From Prosthecobacter sp. (GTDB taxonomy: Bacteria; Verrucomicrobiota; Verrucomicrobiia; Verrucomicrobiales; Verrucomicrobiaceae): a stretch of 64,000 bases of DNA. The stretch spans positions 1 to 64,000 of the forward strand of contig JAIPJY010000008.1 in NCBI GenBank assembly GCA_021733925.1, given 5' to 3'. The position numbers and the translations under genes were made by a program. Below, piece after piece: positions 25,964 through 39,921 of this stretch (position 1 is its first letter; each line of letters begins with the position of its first letter). Below the pieces are notes generated by a model. It was not told the DNA's origin, made no database searches, and was given only the letters and a program-made list of their open reading frames with translations.

Positions 25964-26560
25964 ATGCCTCAGCTCGTCTTCGCCACCTCCAACGCCCACA
26001 AAACTGAAGAAGTCGCCGCCATTCTCGGAGAGGCATGGCAGGTCGAAGATCTCCGTGCCCATCCCGGGGTCCTGCTCGATGAAGAAACCGGCGACACCTT
26101 CGAGGCCAATGCCATCATCAAAGCAGTGAGCGGCAGCCGTGGCACCCCCGGCCTGCTGGTGCTTGCGGATGATTCCGGTCTCGAAGTGGATGCTCTCGGC
26201 GGTGCACCTGGAGTGCGCAGCGCCCGCTATGCGGGAGAAACTGCCGATGCCGCTGACAACCGCGCGAAACTGAAAACCGAACTCGCCAAGCTGGGGCAGC
26301 CCACGCCCTTCAGCGGCCGCTTCCAGTGCTGCATGGTCCTCGCACGCGATGGCAAAGTCCTGCACATCACGCATGGCAGCGTCGAAGGCCGGCTCCTTAC
26401 GGAGGAGGTGGGAGCATGCGGCTTCGGTTACGATGCCCTTTTCATTCCCGACGGCTTCACGGAGACTTTCGGTGTACTGCCTGCCGAGACCAAGAACCAG
26501 CTCAGCCATCGTGCCCGTGCCCTCGCGGAAATGAAAGATCAACTAGCCTCATTGACCTGA
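25964..26560 (+). CDS. rdgB: Non-canonical purine NTP pyrophosphatase (Ham1/RdgB)
   Basis: This 198-residue enzyme hydrolyses ITP, dITP and XTP to monophosphates, keeping them out of nucleic acids. Family motifs are FATSNAHKTEEVAAIL, TGDTFEANAIIKA, LADDSGLEVDALGGAPGVRSARYAG, a GRFQCCMVLA strand, EEVGACGFGYDALFIPDG and QLSHRARAL. I use the ATG at 25964 because earlier codons lie in the hairpin region. The next gene starts 4 bp after its stop. Confidence 0.94.
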   Translation: MPQLVFATSNAHKTEEVAAILGEAWQVEDLRAHPGVLLDEETGDTFEANAIIKAVSGSRGTPGLLVLADDSGLEVDALGGAPGVRSARYAGETADAADNRAKLKTELAKLGQPTPFSGRFQCCMVLARDGKVLHITHGSVEGRLLTEEVGACGFGYDALFIPDGFTETFGVLPAETKNQLSHRARALAEMKDQLASLT

Positions 26561-26564
26561 ACCC

Positions 26565-27440
26565 ATGCGCACGCTGATTTTCATCCTTACTTTGGCGCTG
26601 GCAAGCTGCGCCACACCGCCACGGCCTGCGCCTGCCATTGCAGATCCTGAGCCGCCAACGTCCCTCGTCCCAGGCTATCCTTCGGCGGATGAAGTTCCCT
26701 CCCCGGCTCCGGCCAAGCCGTCACCCGCAGGAAATTGGACCGCCATCTCCGATTTCAACGGTCAGCCGCTCTTCGGCAATGCCTCGCTGATCCAGTACAA
26801 GATTGGCCGCGAACACCACTCCTTCCAAGTGCAGGTCGTGGCCTTCGATAGTCGCCAGTTTGATCTCAAAGTCATCGACCAGCCCGAAGACTGGGCCGGC
26901 GGCAGCCGCATCACCGAATGCATGCACGGCGCAGCAGCCGTCGCCGGCGTGAATGGCGGTTTTTTCACACCTGAATTCAAGCCCATGGGCCTCATGATCG
27001 CCAATGGTCAGCGCACCGGCTCCTGGCAGACGGGCCCGCTGCTCACCGGCGCGGTCGTTGTCACGTCGCAACTCCAGTTGCTCTGGAATGCGGAAGTGAA
27101 CCCCGACGTAGCAACTGAACTCGTACAGGCTGGCCCGCGTCTGGTCGATGCCGGTCAGGCCGTGCCCAAGCTCGATAGCCGCAAGCGCAGCAACCGTACC
27201 TTCATCGCCAACGATGGCGGCAATCAATGGCTCATCGGCACCGCGCACGACATCAGCCTGAGTGAGCTCGCCGAGCTCCTCTCCACCCCCGGCCTCATGC
27301 CAGCTTTCACCGTCAACCGTGCGCTCAATCTCGACGGCGGCCGCTCTACCGCCCTCTACTACCGCACCAACGACGGCCGCGAACACACCGATCCCGGCTG
27401 GAGCACAGTGCGGAATTATATCGGCATTGTACCGCGCTGA
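26565..27440 (+). CDS. Lipoprotein with NAGPA/DUF2233 phosphodiester-glycosidase domain
   Basis: The 291-residue product has a lipoprotein signal with the lipobox LASC (Cys15), then a Pro-rich linker (residues 16-55). The NAGPA domain contains HHSFQVQVVAFDSRQFDLKVIDQ, HGAAAVAGVNGGFFTPEFKPMGLMI, QAGPRLVDAG, RSNRTFIAND and ALNLDGGRSTALYYR, typical of phosphodiester glycosidase-type exported proteins. Human NAGPA removes GlcNAc from mannose-6-phosphate. The bacterial substrates are unknown, with exopolysaccharide or cell-wall glycans proposed. It sits 4 bp after rdgB and probably shares its transcript. Confidence 0.85.
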   Translation: MRTLIFILTLALASCATPPRPAPAIADPEPPTSLVPGYPSADEVPSPAPAKPSPAGNWTAISDFNGQPLFGNASLIQYKIGREHHSFQVQVVAFDSRQFDLKVIDQPEDWAGGSRITECMHGAAAVAGVNGGFFTPEFKPMGLMIANGQRTGSWQTGPLLTGAVVVTSQLQLLWNAEVNPDVATELVQAGPRLVDAGQAVPKLDSRKRSNRTFIANDGGNQWLIGTAHDISLSELAELLSTPGLMPAFTVNRALNLDGGRSTALYYRTNDGREHTDPGWSTVRNYIGIVPR

Positions 27441-27454
27441 GAGGGGAAGTTTAC

Positions 27455-27474
27455 CGTGGTTGGGCCAAACCACG
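27455..27474. terminator. Hairpin between convergent NAGPA and CsbD genes
   Basis: CGTGGTT-GGGCCA-AACCACG is a 7-bp stem located 14 bp after the NAGPA gene and 10 bp before the end of the minus-strand CsbD gene. No clear T-run is present. Confidence 0.45.
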
Positions 27475-27484
27475 AACCTTCGTC

Positions 27485-27721
27485 TTATCGCGAGGACAAC
27501 CACTCCGAGCACGGGTCGATCTGCAGCCACAATTTCTCGCACTCACGCTTGGCTCTCTTGATGGCCGCGCGTTTTGCGCCAGCCTTCTTCTGGATGCGTC
27601 CGAGACATACTTCCGCTCTGCCTTCCTGGTAATCCAAAAGGTCGCCTATGATCAGCGCCCAAATCTGTTTGAGCTTGCCCTTGAGGATGTTCCAGTCGCC
27701 TTGGATTAAGATCGTGTTCAT
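27485..27721 (-). CDS. CsbD-like small stress protein
   Basis: This 78-residue basic protein has the CsbD pattern: GDWNILKGKLKQIW, then LLDYQEGRAEVCLGRIQKKAG. In other bacteria CsbD proteins are induced by general stress or phosphate starvation, with unknown biochemical function. The C-terminal extension (AKRAAIKRAKRECEKLWLQIDPCSEWL) is longer than usual and rich in Lys and Arg. It is convergent with the NAGPA lipoprotein. Confidence 0.75.
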   Translation of the reverse strand: MNTILIQGDWNILKGKLKQIWALIIGDLLDYQEGRAEVCLGRIQKKAGAKRAAIKRAKRECEKLWLQIDPCSEWLSSR

Positions 27722-27890
27722 CTGCGTTGGGGGAAGGAATTGAATGAAGCAAATCTCATGGCGCAGCAGGCGTCATGCTTGGTTTCACCCATAGGTTCGT
27801 CCCCACTGCTTCGATTGGATGCCTGAGCGATTCATCAGGGATGACACGGCTCATCATCAAGAACGAAGACACACCTGGCGGCCCGTACGC

Positions 27891-27926
27891 AAAACCGCCT
27901 CCGACGGTTTGCACCGAGGGAGGCGG
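27891..27926 (-). terminator. Rho-independent terminator of the rpoBC operon
   Basis: Read on the minus strand, CCGCCTCC (27926-27919) and GGAGGCGG (27902-27895) form an 8-bp stem with a 16-nt loop, followed by TTTTGCG. It starts 25 bp after the rpoC stop. Confidence 0.7.
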
Positions 27927-27951
27927 GTGAGGTTTGAACGGACGGGCGGGT

Positions 27952-30900
27952 TTACGCCGCGTCTTCTTCCACGATGGCAGGCAGCGCTGGGCGCTCGGTT
28001 TCGTGGAGTTCGAAGTTGCGGTTGGTGATGAAGCCAGTGCCAGCCGGGATGAGGTGACCCATGATGACGTTTTCCTTGAAGCCGCGCAGGAAGTCGGACT
28101 TGGCAAGGGTGGCGGCTTCGGTGAGCACACGGGTGGTGTCCTGGAAGGAAGCAGCCGAGATGAAGGATTCGGTTTCGATGGAAGCCTTGGTGATGCCGAG
28201 GAGGACGGGCTCTGCTTCCGCAGGCTTGCCGCCTTCTTCGGTGACACGGTTGTTTTCCTTCTCGAACTCGCCGCGGTCGATCTGGTCGCCCCAGAGGAAC
28301 TCGGTGTCGCCGGTGTCGGTGACCTTCACCTTGCGCAGCATCTGACGGATGATGATCTCAACGTGCTTGTCATTGATTTCCACACCCTGGGCGCGGTACA
28401 CTTCCTGAACTTCCGTGACCAAATGCTCACGGAGAGCCTGTGGGCCAAGAATTTCGAGGAGGTCATGCGGAACGACTGGACCGTCTGTGATCTGGTCGCC
28501 TTTGCTGACGTGGTCGCCGTTGAACAGCAAGATGTGCTTGCTGCGGGGAATGAGATGTTCTTCCTGCTGGCCGGTCTTGTTGTCGGTGACGATCACGCGA
28601 CGCTTGCCACGGACCAGACCACCGATTTCGACGGTACCGTCGATACGGGCGATTTCGCAGGCGTCCTTTGGCTTACGGGCTTCGAAGAGCTCGGCAACAC
28701 GTGGAAGACCACCGGTAATGTCCTTCGTCTTGGACGCCTTACGTGGCGTCTTGGCGATGGTGGTACCAGCTTCGACTTTCTCGTTGTTCTTCACGCTCAA
28801 GTGAGCGCCGGCTGGAATGGTGTAGCTGGCGAGAACTTCGTGCGTCTTCGGATTCACGACGACGACCTGCGGATGGAGGTCTTCCTTGTGCTCGATGACG
28901 ACGGTTTCTTCGTTGCCGGTGGACTCGTTCTTTTCCTTGGTGATGGTGATGCCAGAGATCATGTCGCGGAACTCCAGCTTACCAGCCTTCTCGGTGATAA
29001 TCGGCACGTTATACGGATCCCAAGTAACGACCTGCTGGCCCTTCTTGACCTTGCCACCGTCTTCAACGGCGATAACGGCACCCGTGACCAGCTTGTGGCT
29101 TTCGAGTTCGCGACCGTCGTCGTCATGGATGGAGAGGATACCGTTTTTGGTAAGGGCAATCCAGGTGCCTTCGATCGTGGTAACCGCACGCATGTCGGTG
29201 TACTTGACCGTACCAGCGTTTTTGACGTTGATGAAGGGCTGCTTGAAGGAGGCCGTAGCAGCACCACCCACGTGGAAGGTACGCATGGTGAGCTGCGTTC
29301 CGGGTTCGCCGATGGACTGAGCAGCGACGATGCCGACGGCTTCGCCGATCTTCGCCATTTTGTGGGTGGCGAGGTGGAGGCCGTAGCACTTCGAGCAGCA
29401 ACCGCGCTTGCTTTCGCAAGTGAGCACGGAGCGGATCTTGAGCTTCTCGACGCCGATCTTCGCAAGGTGAGCGGCTTCCTTTTCAGAAGCGAGCTGACCG
29501 GCCTTGATGACGACGCTCTTGTCCACGGGATCATGGATCGTTTCGCAGGAGACACGGCCATAGACGCGGGTCTTGAGATCGACGATTTCTTCGTCACCCT
29601 GATAGATGGAAGCGAGCGTGATGCCGTTGACCGTGCCGCAATCTTCCTCAGTGACGATGACGTCCTGGGACACATCGACGAGCTTACGGGTCATGTACCC
29701 GGAGTCAGCCGTCTTAAGTGCGGTATCGGCAAGGCCTTTACGAGCACCGTGAGTGGAGATGAAGTATTCGAGCACGCTCAGACCTTCACGGAAGTTCGAG
29801 GTGATCGGACGTTCGATAATTTCACCGGAAGGCTTGGCCATCAGACCGCGCATACCAGCAAGCTGCTTGATCTGCGTACGGTTGCCTCGGGCACCCGAGT
29901 TCACCATGACGTAGAGCGGGTTGTGGTGCTTCTTGCCTTCGTTGTATTCCAGCGTGCGGAAGAGTTCGTCGGCGACGATTTCACCCACCTGCGTCCAGAT
30001 GTCGATGATCTTCTGATAGCGCTCACCATTGGTGATAATACCACGGCGATACTGCTTCTCGATTTCTTCGATCTGCTTGTAGGCGTTCTCAAGACCAGCG
30101 GCCTTGGCGGTCGGGATGACCATGTCGGTGATACCGATGGAACAACCGGAACGAGTCGCTTCGCGGAAGCCGAGCGTCTTAAGACGGTCGAGCGCGTTGA
30201 CGGTTTCCTTCTGGCCCACGGTCTGGAAGCAGCGCCAGATGATGTCAGAGATCTGCTTCTTGCCGACGGTGGTGTTGATGAAGCCGAGGCCTTCAGGCCA
30301 GGTTTCGTTGAAAAGGATACGACCTGCGGTGGTTTCGATCACGGCCTTGCTGCCGTCACCAAACGGACGCTTCGGCATATTCCAGTCAGGATTGCGGAAA
30401 CGCACCTTGTCGTTCACCGTCAAGCCGCCTTCGGAAATGGCGAACTCGACTTCGGAGGCGTCGTTGAAGATCGGCACGCGGCCTTCGACATCACCCTTCT
30501 TCGCCTTGGCGTCCTGGTTCGGGAACTCACGGAGGTAGGTGAGGAAGTAGCAACCCAGAGGAATGTCCTGGGAAGGATTCATCACCGGCTTGCCGCTGGC
30601 AGGGCTGAACAGGTTGTTCGGCGCAAGCATGAGGAGGCGGGCTTCCATCTGAGCTTCGATGGAAAGCGGAACGTGGACGGCCATTTGGTCACCGTCGAAG
30701 TCGGCGTTGTAGGCCGTACAAACGAGGGGATGCACACGAATGGCGTCACCTTCGATGAGCTTCGGCTCGAAAGCCTGGATCGAAAGACGATGGAGGGTCG
30801 GAGCACGGTTGAGGAGGACGGGGTGACCCTTGGTCACTTCGTCCAGGATGTCCCACACTTCAGGCGTGCGGCGTTCGATCATCTTCTTCGCAGAGCGCAC

Positions 30901-32091
30901 GGTGTGCACAAGGCCCATCTCCTTGAGACGGCGGATGATGAAGGGTTCGAACAGCACGAGGGCCATCTTCTTCGGCAGACCGCATTGGTGCAGCAGAAGG
31001 TCAGGTCCGATAACGATGACGGAACGGCCGGAGTAATCGACGCGCTTGCCGAGAAGGTTCTGACGGAAGCGGCCGGACTTGCCCTTGAGCATGTCGGACA
31101 TGGACTTCAGCGGGCGATTGCCTGCGCCAGTCACTGGGCGGCCATGGCGGCCGTTGTCGAACAAGGCGTCCACAGCTTCCTGCAGCATGCGCTTTTCGTT
31201 GCGGATGATGACATCCGGCGTGCGAAGCTGAAGGAGGTTCTTGAGACGGTTGTTGCGGTTGATGACGCGACGATAGAGATCGTTCAAGTCGGAGGTCGCA
31301 AAGCGGCCGCCTTCGAGAGGAACGAGAGGGCGAAGGTCTGGCGGGATGACCGGCAGCACTTCGAGGATCATCCACTCAGGACGGCTGTGGCTTTCGGCGA
31401 AGCCCTGGCAGAGCTTGAGGCGCTTGGCGAGCTTCTTGCGGATCTGCTTGGAGCGCGTCTTGGTCATCGCCTCTTCGAGTTCCTTCGTCACGTCCGCCAG
31501 ATTGAGCTGGGCGAAAATGTCGCGGATGGCCTGAGCACCCATGCCGACGCGGAAGGCGTCTGCACCGTACTGCTCTTCGGCTTCACGAAGGTCGACTTCG
31601 GTCAGGAGCTGGCCGCGCTGAAGCGGGGTGCTGCCTGGATCAATGACCATGTAGTCTTCATAGTAGATCACGCGCTCCAACGAACGGGCGGTCATGTCGA
31701 GCATGAGGCCGATACGGGAAGGCATGCACTTGTAGAACCAGATGTGCGTCACCGGTACAGCGAGCTCGATGTGGCCCATGCGCTCGCGACGAACGCGGGA
31801 CAGGGTCACTTCGACGCCGCAGCGATCACAAACGACACCCTTGTGCTTGATGCGCTTGTACTTGCCGCAGGCGCACTCCCAGTCACGGGTGGGTCCGAAG
31901 ATACGTTCGCAGAACAAGCCGCCTTTTTCGGGCTTGAACGTGCGGTAGTTGATGGTTTCAGGGTTTTTGACTTCACCGGAGGACCAGGAGCGGGTGCGGT
32001 CCGCAGAGGCGATGCAGATCGACACATAGTCGAACTCCTCGCCGTGTTGGGGTTCCCCGAAGATTTCTTTCAAGCTCGCGTCAGCATTCAT
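27952..32091 (-). CDS. rpoC: DNA-directed RNA polymerase subunit beta'
   Basis: This 1379-residue largest core subunit of RNA polymerase has the N-terminal zinc ribbon [20 protein letters not shown], the catalytic Mg2+ motif [16 protein letters not shown], and a second zinc site built from the [11 protein letters not shown] cluster. Bridge-helix and trigger-loop stretches include [25 protein letters not shown]. Length is normal for a bacterium without large inserts. It is the last gene of the tuf-to-rpoC cluster, 54 bp after rpoB, and is followed by a hairpin terminator. Confidence 0.98.
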   Translation of the reverse strand: MNADASLKEIFGEPQHGEEFDYVSICIASADRTRSWSSGEVKNPETINYRTFKPEKGGLFCERIFGPTRDWECACGKYKRIKHKGVVCDRCGVEVTLSRVRRERMGHIELAVPVTHIWFYKCMPSRIGLMLDMTARSLERVIYYEDYMVIDPGSTPLQRGQLLTEVDLREAEEQYGADAFRVGMGAQAIRDIFAQLNLADVTKELEEAMTKTRSKQIRKKLAKRLKLCQGFAESHSRPEWMILEVLPVIPPDLRPLVPLEGGRFATSDLNDLYRRVINRNNRLKNLLQLRTPDVIIRNEKRMLQEAVDALFDNGRHGRPVTGAGNRPLKSMSDMLKGKSGRFRQNLLGKRVDYSGRSVIVIGPDLLLHQCGLPKKMALVLFEPFIIRRLKEMGLVHTVRSAKKMIERRTPEVWDILDEVTKGHPVLLNRAPTLHRLSIQAFEPKLIEGDAIRVHPLVCTAYNADFDGDQMAVHVPLSIEAQMEARLLMLAPNNLFSPASGKPVMNPSQDIPLGCYFLTYLREFPNQDAKAKKGDVEGRVPIFNDASEVEFAISEGGLTVNDKVRFRNPDWNMPKRPFGDGSKAVIETTAGRILFNETWPEGLGFINTTVGKKQISDIIWRCFQTVGQKETVNALDRLKTLGFREATRSGCSIGITDMVIPTAKAAGLENAYKQIEEIEKQYRRGIITNGERYQKIIDIWTQVGEIVADELFRTLEYNEGKKHHNPLYVMVNSGARGNRTQIKQLAGMRGLMAKPSGEIIERPITSNFREGLSVLEYFISTHGARKGLADTALKTADSGYMTRKLVDVSQDVIVTEEDCGTVNGITLASIYQGDEEIVDLKTRVYGRVSCETIHDPVDKSVVIKAGQLASEKEAAHLAKIGVEKLKIRSVLTCESKRGCCSKCYGLHLATHKMAKIGEAVGIVAAQSIGEPGTQLTMRTFHVGGAATASFKQPFINVKNAGTVKYTDMRAVTTIEGTWIALTKNGILSIHDDDGRELESHKLVTGAVIAVEDGGKVKKGQQVVTWDPYNVPIITEKAGKLEFRDMISGITITKEKNESTGNEETVVIEHKEDLHPQVVVVNPKTHEVLASYTIPAGAHLSVKNNEKVEAGTTIAKTPRKASKTKDITGGLPRVAELFEARKPKDACEIARIDGTVEIGGLVRGKRRVIVTDNKTGQQEEHLIPRSKHILLFNGDHVSKGDQITDGPVVPHDLLEILGPQALREHLVTEVQEVYRAQGVEINDKHVEIIIRQMLRKVKVTDTGDTEFLWGDQIDRGEFEKENNRVTEEGGKPAEAEPVLLGITKASIETESFISAASFQDTTRVLTEAATLAKSDFLRGFKENVIMGHLIPAGTGFITNRNFELHETERPALPAIVEEDAA

Positions 32092-32145
32092 GATGTGTGG
32101 AGATGTGTGGCAGGTTTTTGCGCTGGGTTTCTGGGGGAAGGCGGA

Positions 32146-36006
<3,861 letters not shown>

Positions 36007-36387
36007 AAGGCAGTGATGAGGCGGTTAGGGGGCGATGGGCGGTGGCACGGGATGCGGAAAGTGAGTTCCGCGAAGCAACAAAAGAGCAATGTCAGGCGGC
36101 CAGCCCGGCATTACTTACGATTGTCGCAAAAACGAAGCAGCCGGAATCCAGGTGTGAACCCGAATTCAGGCCATGAAAATTGTCAGAAGCAGGCGGCACG
36201 TCGCGAGGTGCCCCGGAACCGTAGCACTGGCTGCGGAGGTTCTGGCGGGGATCACGGGCGGTTGCGGGCATGCGATGTAACGAAACAAACAGGGGATTGA
36301 AACTAACACTAACTCTGAAGGGCTCCTGACCGCGTGGCGCTGCGGGTTGATGGCAGACGCCACGCGGAAAAGAGCAGGAACGTGAGA
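36007..36387 (-). promoter_or_regulatory. rplL-rpoB intergenic region with strong stem, candidate attenuator
   Basis: This 381-bp gap has no gene. On the minus strand, 20 bp after the rplL stop, CCGCGTGGCG (36367-36358) and CGCCACGCGG (36339-36330) form a perfect 10-bp stem with an 18-nt loop. It lacks a T-run, so partial termination or RNA processing is more likely than full termination. E. coli has an attenuator and an RNase III site at the same place, an analogy rather than proof. Confidence 0.5.
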
Positions 36388-36765
36388 CTACTTGATCGTG
36401 ACTTTGGCGCCAGCGGCTTCCAATTTCTTCTTGATCTCTTCGGCTTCTTCCTTTTTGCAGCCTTCCTTGAGGGTCTGCGGAGCGCTCTCGACGAGCTTCT
36501 TCGCTTCTGCAAGGCCAAGGCCAGGAACAACGCCACGGACTTCTTTGATGACGCCAATTTTGTTGGTGCCAGCTTCGGTCAGGACGACGTCGAACTCGGT
36601 CTTTTCTTCCACAGCGGCTGCAGGAGCAGCACCACCAGCACCAGCGGCGGCGGCAGGAGCAGCGGCGCTAACGCCCCACTTCGTTTCGAGGGATTTCACA
36701 AGTTCGGCAACTTCCAGGACGGTAAGCGTGCTCAGTTCTTCAACGATTTTATTCAGGTCAGCCAT
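36388..36765 (-). CDS. rplL: Ribosomal protein L7/L12
   Basis: This 125-residue acidic stalk protein has an N-terminal dimerisation domain ([27 protein letters not shown]), an Ala/Gly-rich hinge ([18 protein letters not shown]) and a C-terminal factor-binding domain ([22 protein letters not shown] through [18 protein letters not shown]). It recruits EF-Tu, EF-G and IF2 to the ribosome. It follows rplJ by 128 bp. Confidence 0.97.
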   Translation of the reverse strand: MADLNKIVEELSTLTVLEVAELVKSLETKWGVSAAAPAAAAGAGGAAPAAAVEEKTEFDVVLTEAGTNKIGVIKEVRGVVPGLGLAEAKKLVESAPQTLKEGCKKEEAEEIKKKLEAAGAKVTIK

Positions 36766-36893
36766 AGTATTTTGTCGGTGTCGCCGCGTTCCGCAGCTGC
36801 GGATAAATTAAGAGCAAAAGCTTTTGCTCCGGCGAGGAACCATTGGGTGTTGGGGTATTCAGGCCGTGTGACGGGCCATCTAATCAAATGGGG

Positions 36894-37571
36894 TTAAGCA
36901 GCAGGTGCAGCTTCGGCGGCAGGCGCGGCTTCAGCAGCAGCGGGGGCAGCTTCAGCAGCAGGTGCAGCTTCAGCAGCAGGTGCAGCTTCAGCAGCAGGTG
37001 CAGCTTCAGCAGCAGGTGCAGCTTCAGCAGCAGGTGCAGCTTCAGCAGCAGGAGCGGCTTCTTCAGCAGGAGCGGCTTCTTCAGCAGGGGCACCGTCTTT
37101 ATCGGCCTTGGCCTTGAGCACGCGGGCGAGGGCGGAAGCCGGAGCCTGGAGCATACCGAGGAGCTGGGAGAGCAGCACTTCGCGGGAGGGCAGATCGGCA
37201 AGGATCTTGATGGCCGCAGTGTCGAGCAGATTGCCGTCGAGCACGCCGACTTTCATCACCGGCTTTTCGAACTCGGCGTGAAAATTCTTGAGGATTTTGG
37301 CCGCGCCGAAAACGTCCTTGGCACCCGTCACGTAGGCGCTCTGGCCAGTGAGGTGTTCGCCGAGTTCACCTGGATAGCCGGCCTGTTCAGCAGCCTTCTT
37401 CACCAGGTTGTTTTTGAAGACGTGGATCTCCGCTTCGACAGCACCGAGGCGCTTGCGCAGTTCGGCGAATTTCGCGACCTTCAGGCCGGTGTAATCGACG
37501 ACGAACAGGAATGGGGAGGCGTTGACCCGCTTCAGCAGGTCATCAATGAGCAATGTTTTGAGTTCTTTCAT
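36894..37571 (-). CDS. rplJ: Ribosomal protein L10 with long Ala/Glu/Pro repeat tail
   Basis: This 225-residue stalk-base protein starts MKELKTLLIDDLLKRV and contains the L10 core with PFLFVVDYTGLKVAKFAELRKRL, a KNNLVKKAAE segment and a C-terminal L12-binding helix near residues 125-155. After about residue 158 the protein continues for roughly 65 residues as repeats of the AAEAAP type, encoded by an 18-bp DNA minisatellite. E. coli L10 is 165 residues, so the tail is an addition. It may be a flexible extension of the stalk. Repeat number could vary between strains. Confidence 0.93.
   Translation of the reverse strand: MKELKTLLIDDLLKRVNASPFLFVVDYTGLKVAKFAELRKRLGAVEAEIHVFKNNLVKKAAEQAGYPGELGEHLTGQSAYVTGAKDVFGAAKILKNFHAEFEKPVMKVGVLDGNLLDTAAIKILADLPSREVLLSQLLGMLQAPASALARVLKAKADKDGAPAEEAAPAEEAAPAAEAAPAAEAAPAAEAAPAAEAAPAAEAAPAAEAAPAAAEAAPAAEAAPAA
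36930..37082 (-). repeat. 18-bp coding minisatellite in rplJ
   Basis: The plus strand shows about six successive near-identical copies of GCAGCTTCAGCAGCAGGT, flanked by diverged copies (for example the AGGAGCGGCTTCTTCAGC variants at 37050-37085). The repeat encodes six-residue units in the L10 tail. Slippage at such an array would change protein length in steps of six residues without a frameshift. Confidence 0.85.
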
Positions 37572-37590
37572 GGTACAGTGCTTCTATAAA

Positions 37591-38289
37591 TTAGAGTTTG
37601 ATGTACTTCGACACGTCGATGCGGAGCGCAGGCGACATGGTGGCGGCGAGAGTGATGGTTTCGACGTAGCGGCCACGGGCGGAGGCGGGCTTGGCGCGCA
37701 CCACGGCTTCGATCAGCGCGGTAGCGTTTTCAGTGAGCTGCGGCACTTCGAAGGAAGCTTTGCCGACGGAGGAGGCGATGTTGCCGTTCTTGTCGAGCTT
37801 GAAGTCTGCACGGCCTGCTTTGACGGCCTTGACGGCGGCGGCGGTGTCTTCGGTGACGGTGCCGGTACGAGGATTCGGCATCAAACCACGCGGTCCGAGC
37901 TGCTTACCGAGCTTACGCACTTCGGTCATCGCAGCCGGGGTGGCGATGGCGACGTCGAAATCTGTGAAACCATCCTTCACTTTGGCGATGAGGTCTTCGT
38001 TGCCGACGATGTCAGCACCGGCGGCCTTGGCGGCTTCAGCAGCAGCGCCCTGGGCGAAGACGGCGACGCGCACAGTCTTGCCGGAGCCGTGAGGCAGCGG
38101 GCAGGTGCCACGAACCATCTGGTCGCTCTTCTTCGGATCGACACCCATGCGGAACGACAGGGTGACGGTCTGGTTGAATTTGGTGCCAGGGAGTTTGCGC
38201 AGGAGTTCGGCCGCTTCTTCGAGCGTGAATGCCTTGCCTGCCGGAACCATCTCGGCTGCTTTCTTGTAACGTTTGCTTCTCTTTTGCAT
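37591..38289 (-). CDS. rplA: Ribosomal protein L1
   Basis: This 232-residue protein of the L1 stalk near the E site has motifs KFNQTVTLSFRMGVDPKKSDQMVRG, LPHGSGKTVRVAVFA, GFTDFDVAIATPAAMTEVRKLGKQLGPRGLMPNPRTGTV and the C-terminal FEVPQLTENATALIEAVVRAKP. In other bacteria it is also a translational repressor of its own operon. It lies between rplK and rplJ with short gaps. Confidence 0.97.
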   Translation of the reverse strand: MQKRSKRYKKAAEMVPAGKAFTLEEAAELLRKLPGTKFNQTVTLSFRMGVDPKKSDQMVRGTCPLPHGSGKTVRVAVFAQGAAAEAAKAAGADIVGNEDLIAKVKDGFTDFDVAIATPAAMTEVRKLGKQLGPRGLMPNPRTGTVTEDTAAAVKAVKAGRADFKLDKNGNIASSVGKASFEVPQLTENATALIEAVVRAKPASARGRYVETITLAATMSPALRIDVSKYIKL

Positions 38290-38342
38290 GGTGTGTGTGC
38301 AGTGGTGGCGAACTGTGACGTTCTCCTGCTTCGGTTAGGGGA

Positions 38343-38768
38343 TTAGTCGATGATTTCGATGCCCATCTGGCGTGCGGTGCCCGCCATGATGCGGGATGCC
38401 ATCGTGAGATCGGAAGTGTTGAGGTCGGCGATCTTGAGCTTGGTGGCTTCAAGAAGCTGAGCGCGGGTGATCTTGGCGACCTTGATCTTGTTCGCTTCCT
38501 TGGAGCCGCTGGCGATGTTCGCGATCTTCTTCAGGAGGTTGGAAGCAGGTGGCTGCTTGGTGATGAAGGTGAAGCTCTTGTCCTTGTACACCGTGATCAC
38601 GGTTGGAAGGACGTCACCACCTGCCTTGGCAGTAGCGGCGTTGAACTCCTTGCAGAAGGCCATGATGTTCACACCGGCCTGACCGAGAGCAGGGCCGATG
38701 GGCGGTGCGGGGTTGGCGGCACCAGCTTTGATCTGGAGCTTGATGAGTTTGATGATTTCCTTGGCCAT
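38343..38768 (-). CDS. rplK: Ribosomal protein L11
   Basis: This 141-residue protein of the GTPase-associated centre binds 23S rRNA. Motifs include [34 protein letters not shown], then [25 protein letters not shown] and the C-terminal [24 protein letters not shown]. Length is exactly as in E. coli. It starts 54 bp after nusG in the transcript. Confidence 0.97.
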   Translation of the reverse strand: MAKEIIKLIKLQIKAGAANPAPPIGPALGQAGVNIMAFCKEFNAATAKAGGDVLPTVITVYKDKSFTFITKQPPASNLLKKIANIASGSKEANKIKVAKITRAQLLEATKLKIADLNTSDLTMASRIMAGTARQMGIEIID

Positions 38769-38822
38769 GTCTTTGTGTTCCTTGCTTGCTTGAGTTGAGA
38801 TTCAGTGGGGCGGCGGGTCGGC

Positions 38823-39392
38823 TTATGCCTTCTCGACCTGCCAGTATTCGAGATCGACCGGAGTGGAGCGCCCGAAAATATTGACGGACACGCGCAGCAC
38901 GCCGCGTTCCGGATCGATCTCTTCGACGATGCCGTTCTGGCTTTCGAAGGGACCATCGGCCACACGCACGGTGTCGCCGAGGTTGAAGGCGATTTTGGGG
39001 ACGGCGCCTTCGGCCTTGTCGCCCACCTGGGCCAGCATGGCCTCCACTTCCTTGGCGCGCATCGAGATCGGGTGATCCTTGGCGCCGGCGAAGTTGAGGA
39101 CGCCGTCGGTTTCCTTGACGAAATACCAGGTCTTCTCCACCAGACGATTGTGCTCGTCCAGCAGATGGCAGTTGGCGATGACGTAGCCGGGGAAGAACTT
39201 GCGGTTGCTTTCCGAGCGCTTGCCCTTTTTGACTTCGGCCACGCGCTCCATCGGCACGAGAACCTGGAAGACGTAGTCACCCATCTCCTCTTTCTCTATA
39301 CGGCGGAGCATGCTGTCACGGACCTTCTGTTCAAGGCCGGAGCGGACGTGGATGACAAACCACTGGTCGCGAGGTGCGGGGATAGCTCCCAT
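38823..39392 (-). CDS. nusG: Transcription termination/antitermination protein NusG
   Basis: This 189-residue protein binds RNA polymerase and couples it to the ribosome and to Rho. The NGN domain has WFVIHVRSGLEQKVRDSMLRRI and FPGYVIANCHL. A linker precedes the C-terminal KOW domain with FNLGDTVRVADGPFESQNGIVEEIDPERGVLRVSVNIFGRSTPVDLE. It follows secE by 38 bp, as in most bacteria. Confidence 0.95.
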   Translation of the reverse strand: MGAIPAPRDQWFVIHVRSGLEQKVRDSMLRRIEKEEMGDYVFQVLVPMERVAEVKKGKRSESNRKFFPGYVIANCHLLDEHNRLVEKTWYFVKETDGVLNFAGAKDHPISMRAKEVEAMLAQVGDKAEGAVPKIAFNLGDTVRVADGPFESQNGIVEEIDPERGVLRVSVNIFGRSTPVDLEYWQVEKA

Positions 39393-39430
39393 AAGAATTT
39401 AGAAAAAGGGGGTTGGGGGAAAACAGTGAA

Positions 39431-39649
39431 TTATGCACCGAGCTTCTGAGCGGCCTCAAAGGCCCACTTGAAACTGATGTCAAACGCTGCCACGAAGCCT
39501 CCGAGGAGAATCATCGCGACGAAGACCACCACGGTGGATTCAATCAATTCGCGGTATTTGGCGAAGCCCTTTTCTTTGGAATCCCAGGGCCACGTGGCCT
39601 TCTTGAGTTCAAGGATGACTTCGCCGATGTATTTGCGGATGCGACTCAT
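39431..39649 (-). CDS. secE: Protein translocase subunit SecE
   Basis: This 72-residue single-span membrane protein is a core part of the SecYEG channel. It has the cytoplasmic amphipathic segment IGEVILELKKATWPWDSKEKGFAKYRELIESTVVVFVAMILL with the membrane helix at about residues 40-62. Its place between tRNA-Trp and nusG matches the usual bacterial order. It is at the short end of the family. Confidence 0.93.
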   Translation of the reverse strand: MSRIRKYIGEVILELKKATWPWDSKEKGFAKYRELIESTVVVFVAMILLGGFVAAFDISFKWAFEAAQKLGA

Positions 39650-39692
39650 GTGAAGCGTTTCGTTTTCTTGCGGATGTTTCCGGGATTATCGC

Positions 39693-39768
39693 TGGCAGGC
39701 CAGGAGGGACTCGAACCCACAACCAATGGTTTTGGAGACCACTACTCTACCAATTGAGCTACTGACCT
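39693..39768 (-). tRNA. tRNA-Trp (anticodon CCA)
   Basis: Read on the minus strand, the 76-nt gene starts AGGTCAGTAGCTCAATTGGT and has an anticodon loop CTCCAAA with CCA, a T-loop GGGTTCGAGTCCC and an encoded 3' CCA. The acceptor stem AGGTCAG pairs with CTGGCCT, with one T-G pair. It sits between tuf and secE, the common arrangement. Confidence 0.95.
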
Positions 39769-39921
39769 GTGTTAGCGAGAAAAGCTTCCCGGAATGAATA
39801 ACGGATGGAATCAAATTTGCAAGTCCGGCGCCTCTTTTCGACTCCCGGCTGGGAGACGAAATCACCGCCGGGTCTGTGCGCCAGACCCGGCGGGATTCGA
39901 GACAAACGAACTTAAAGCGGA

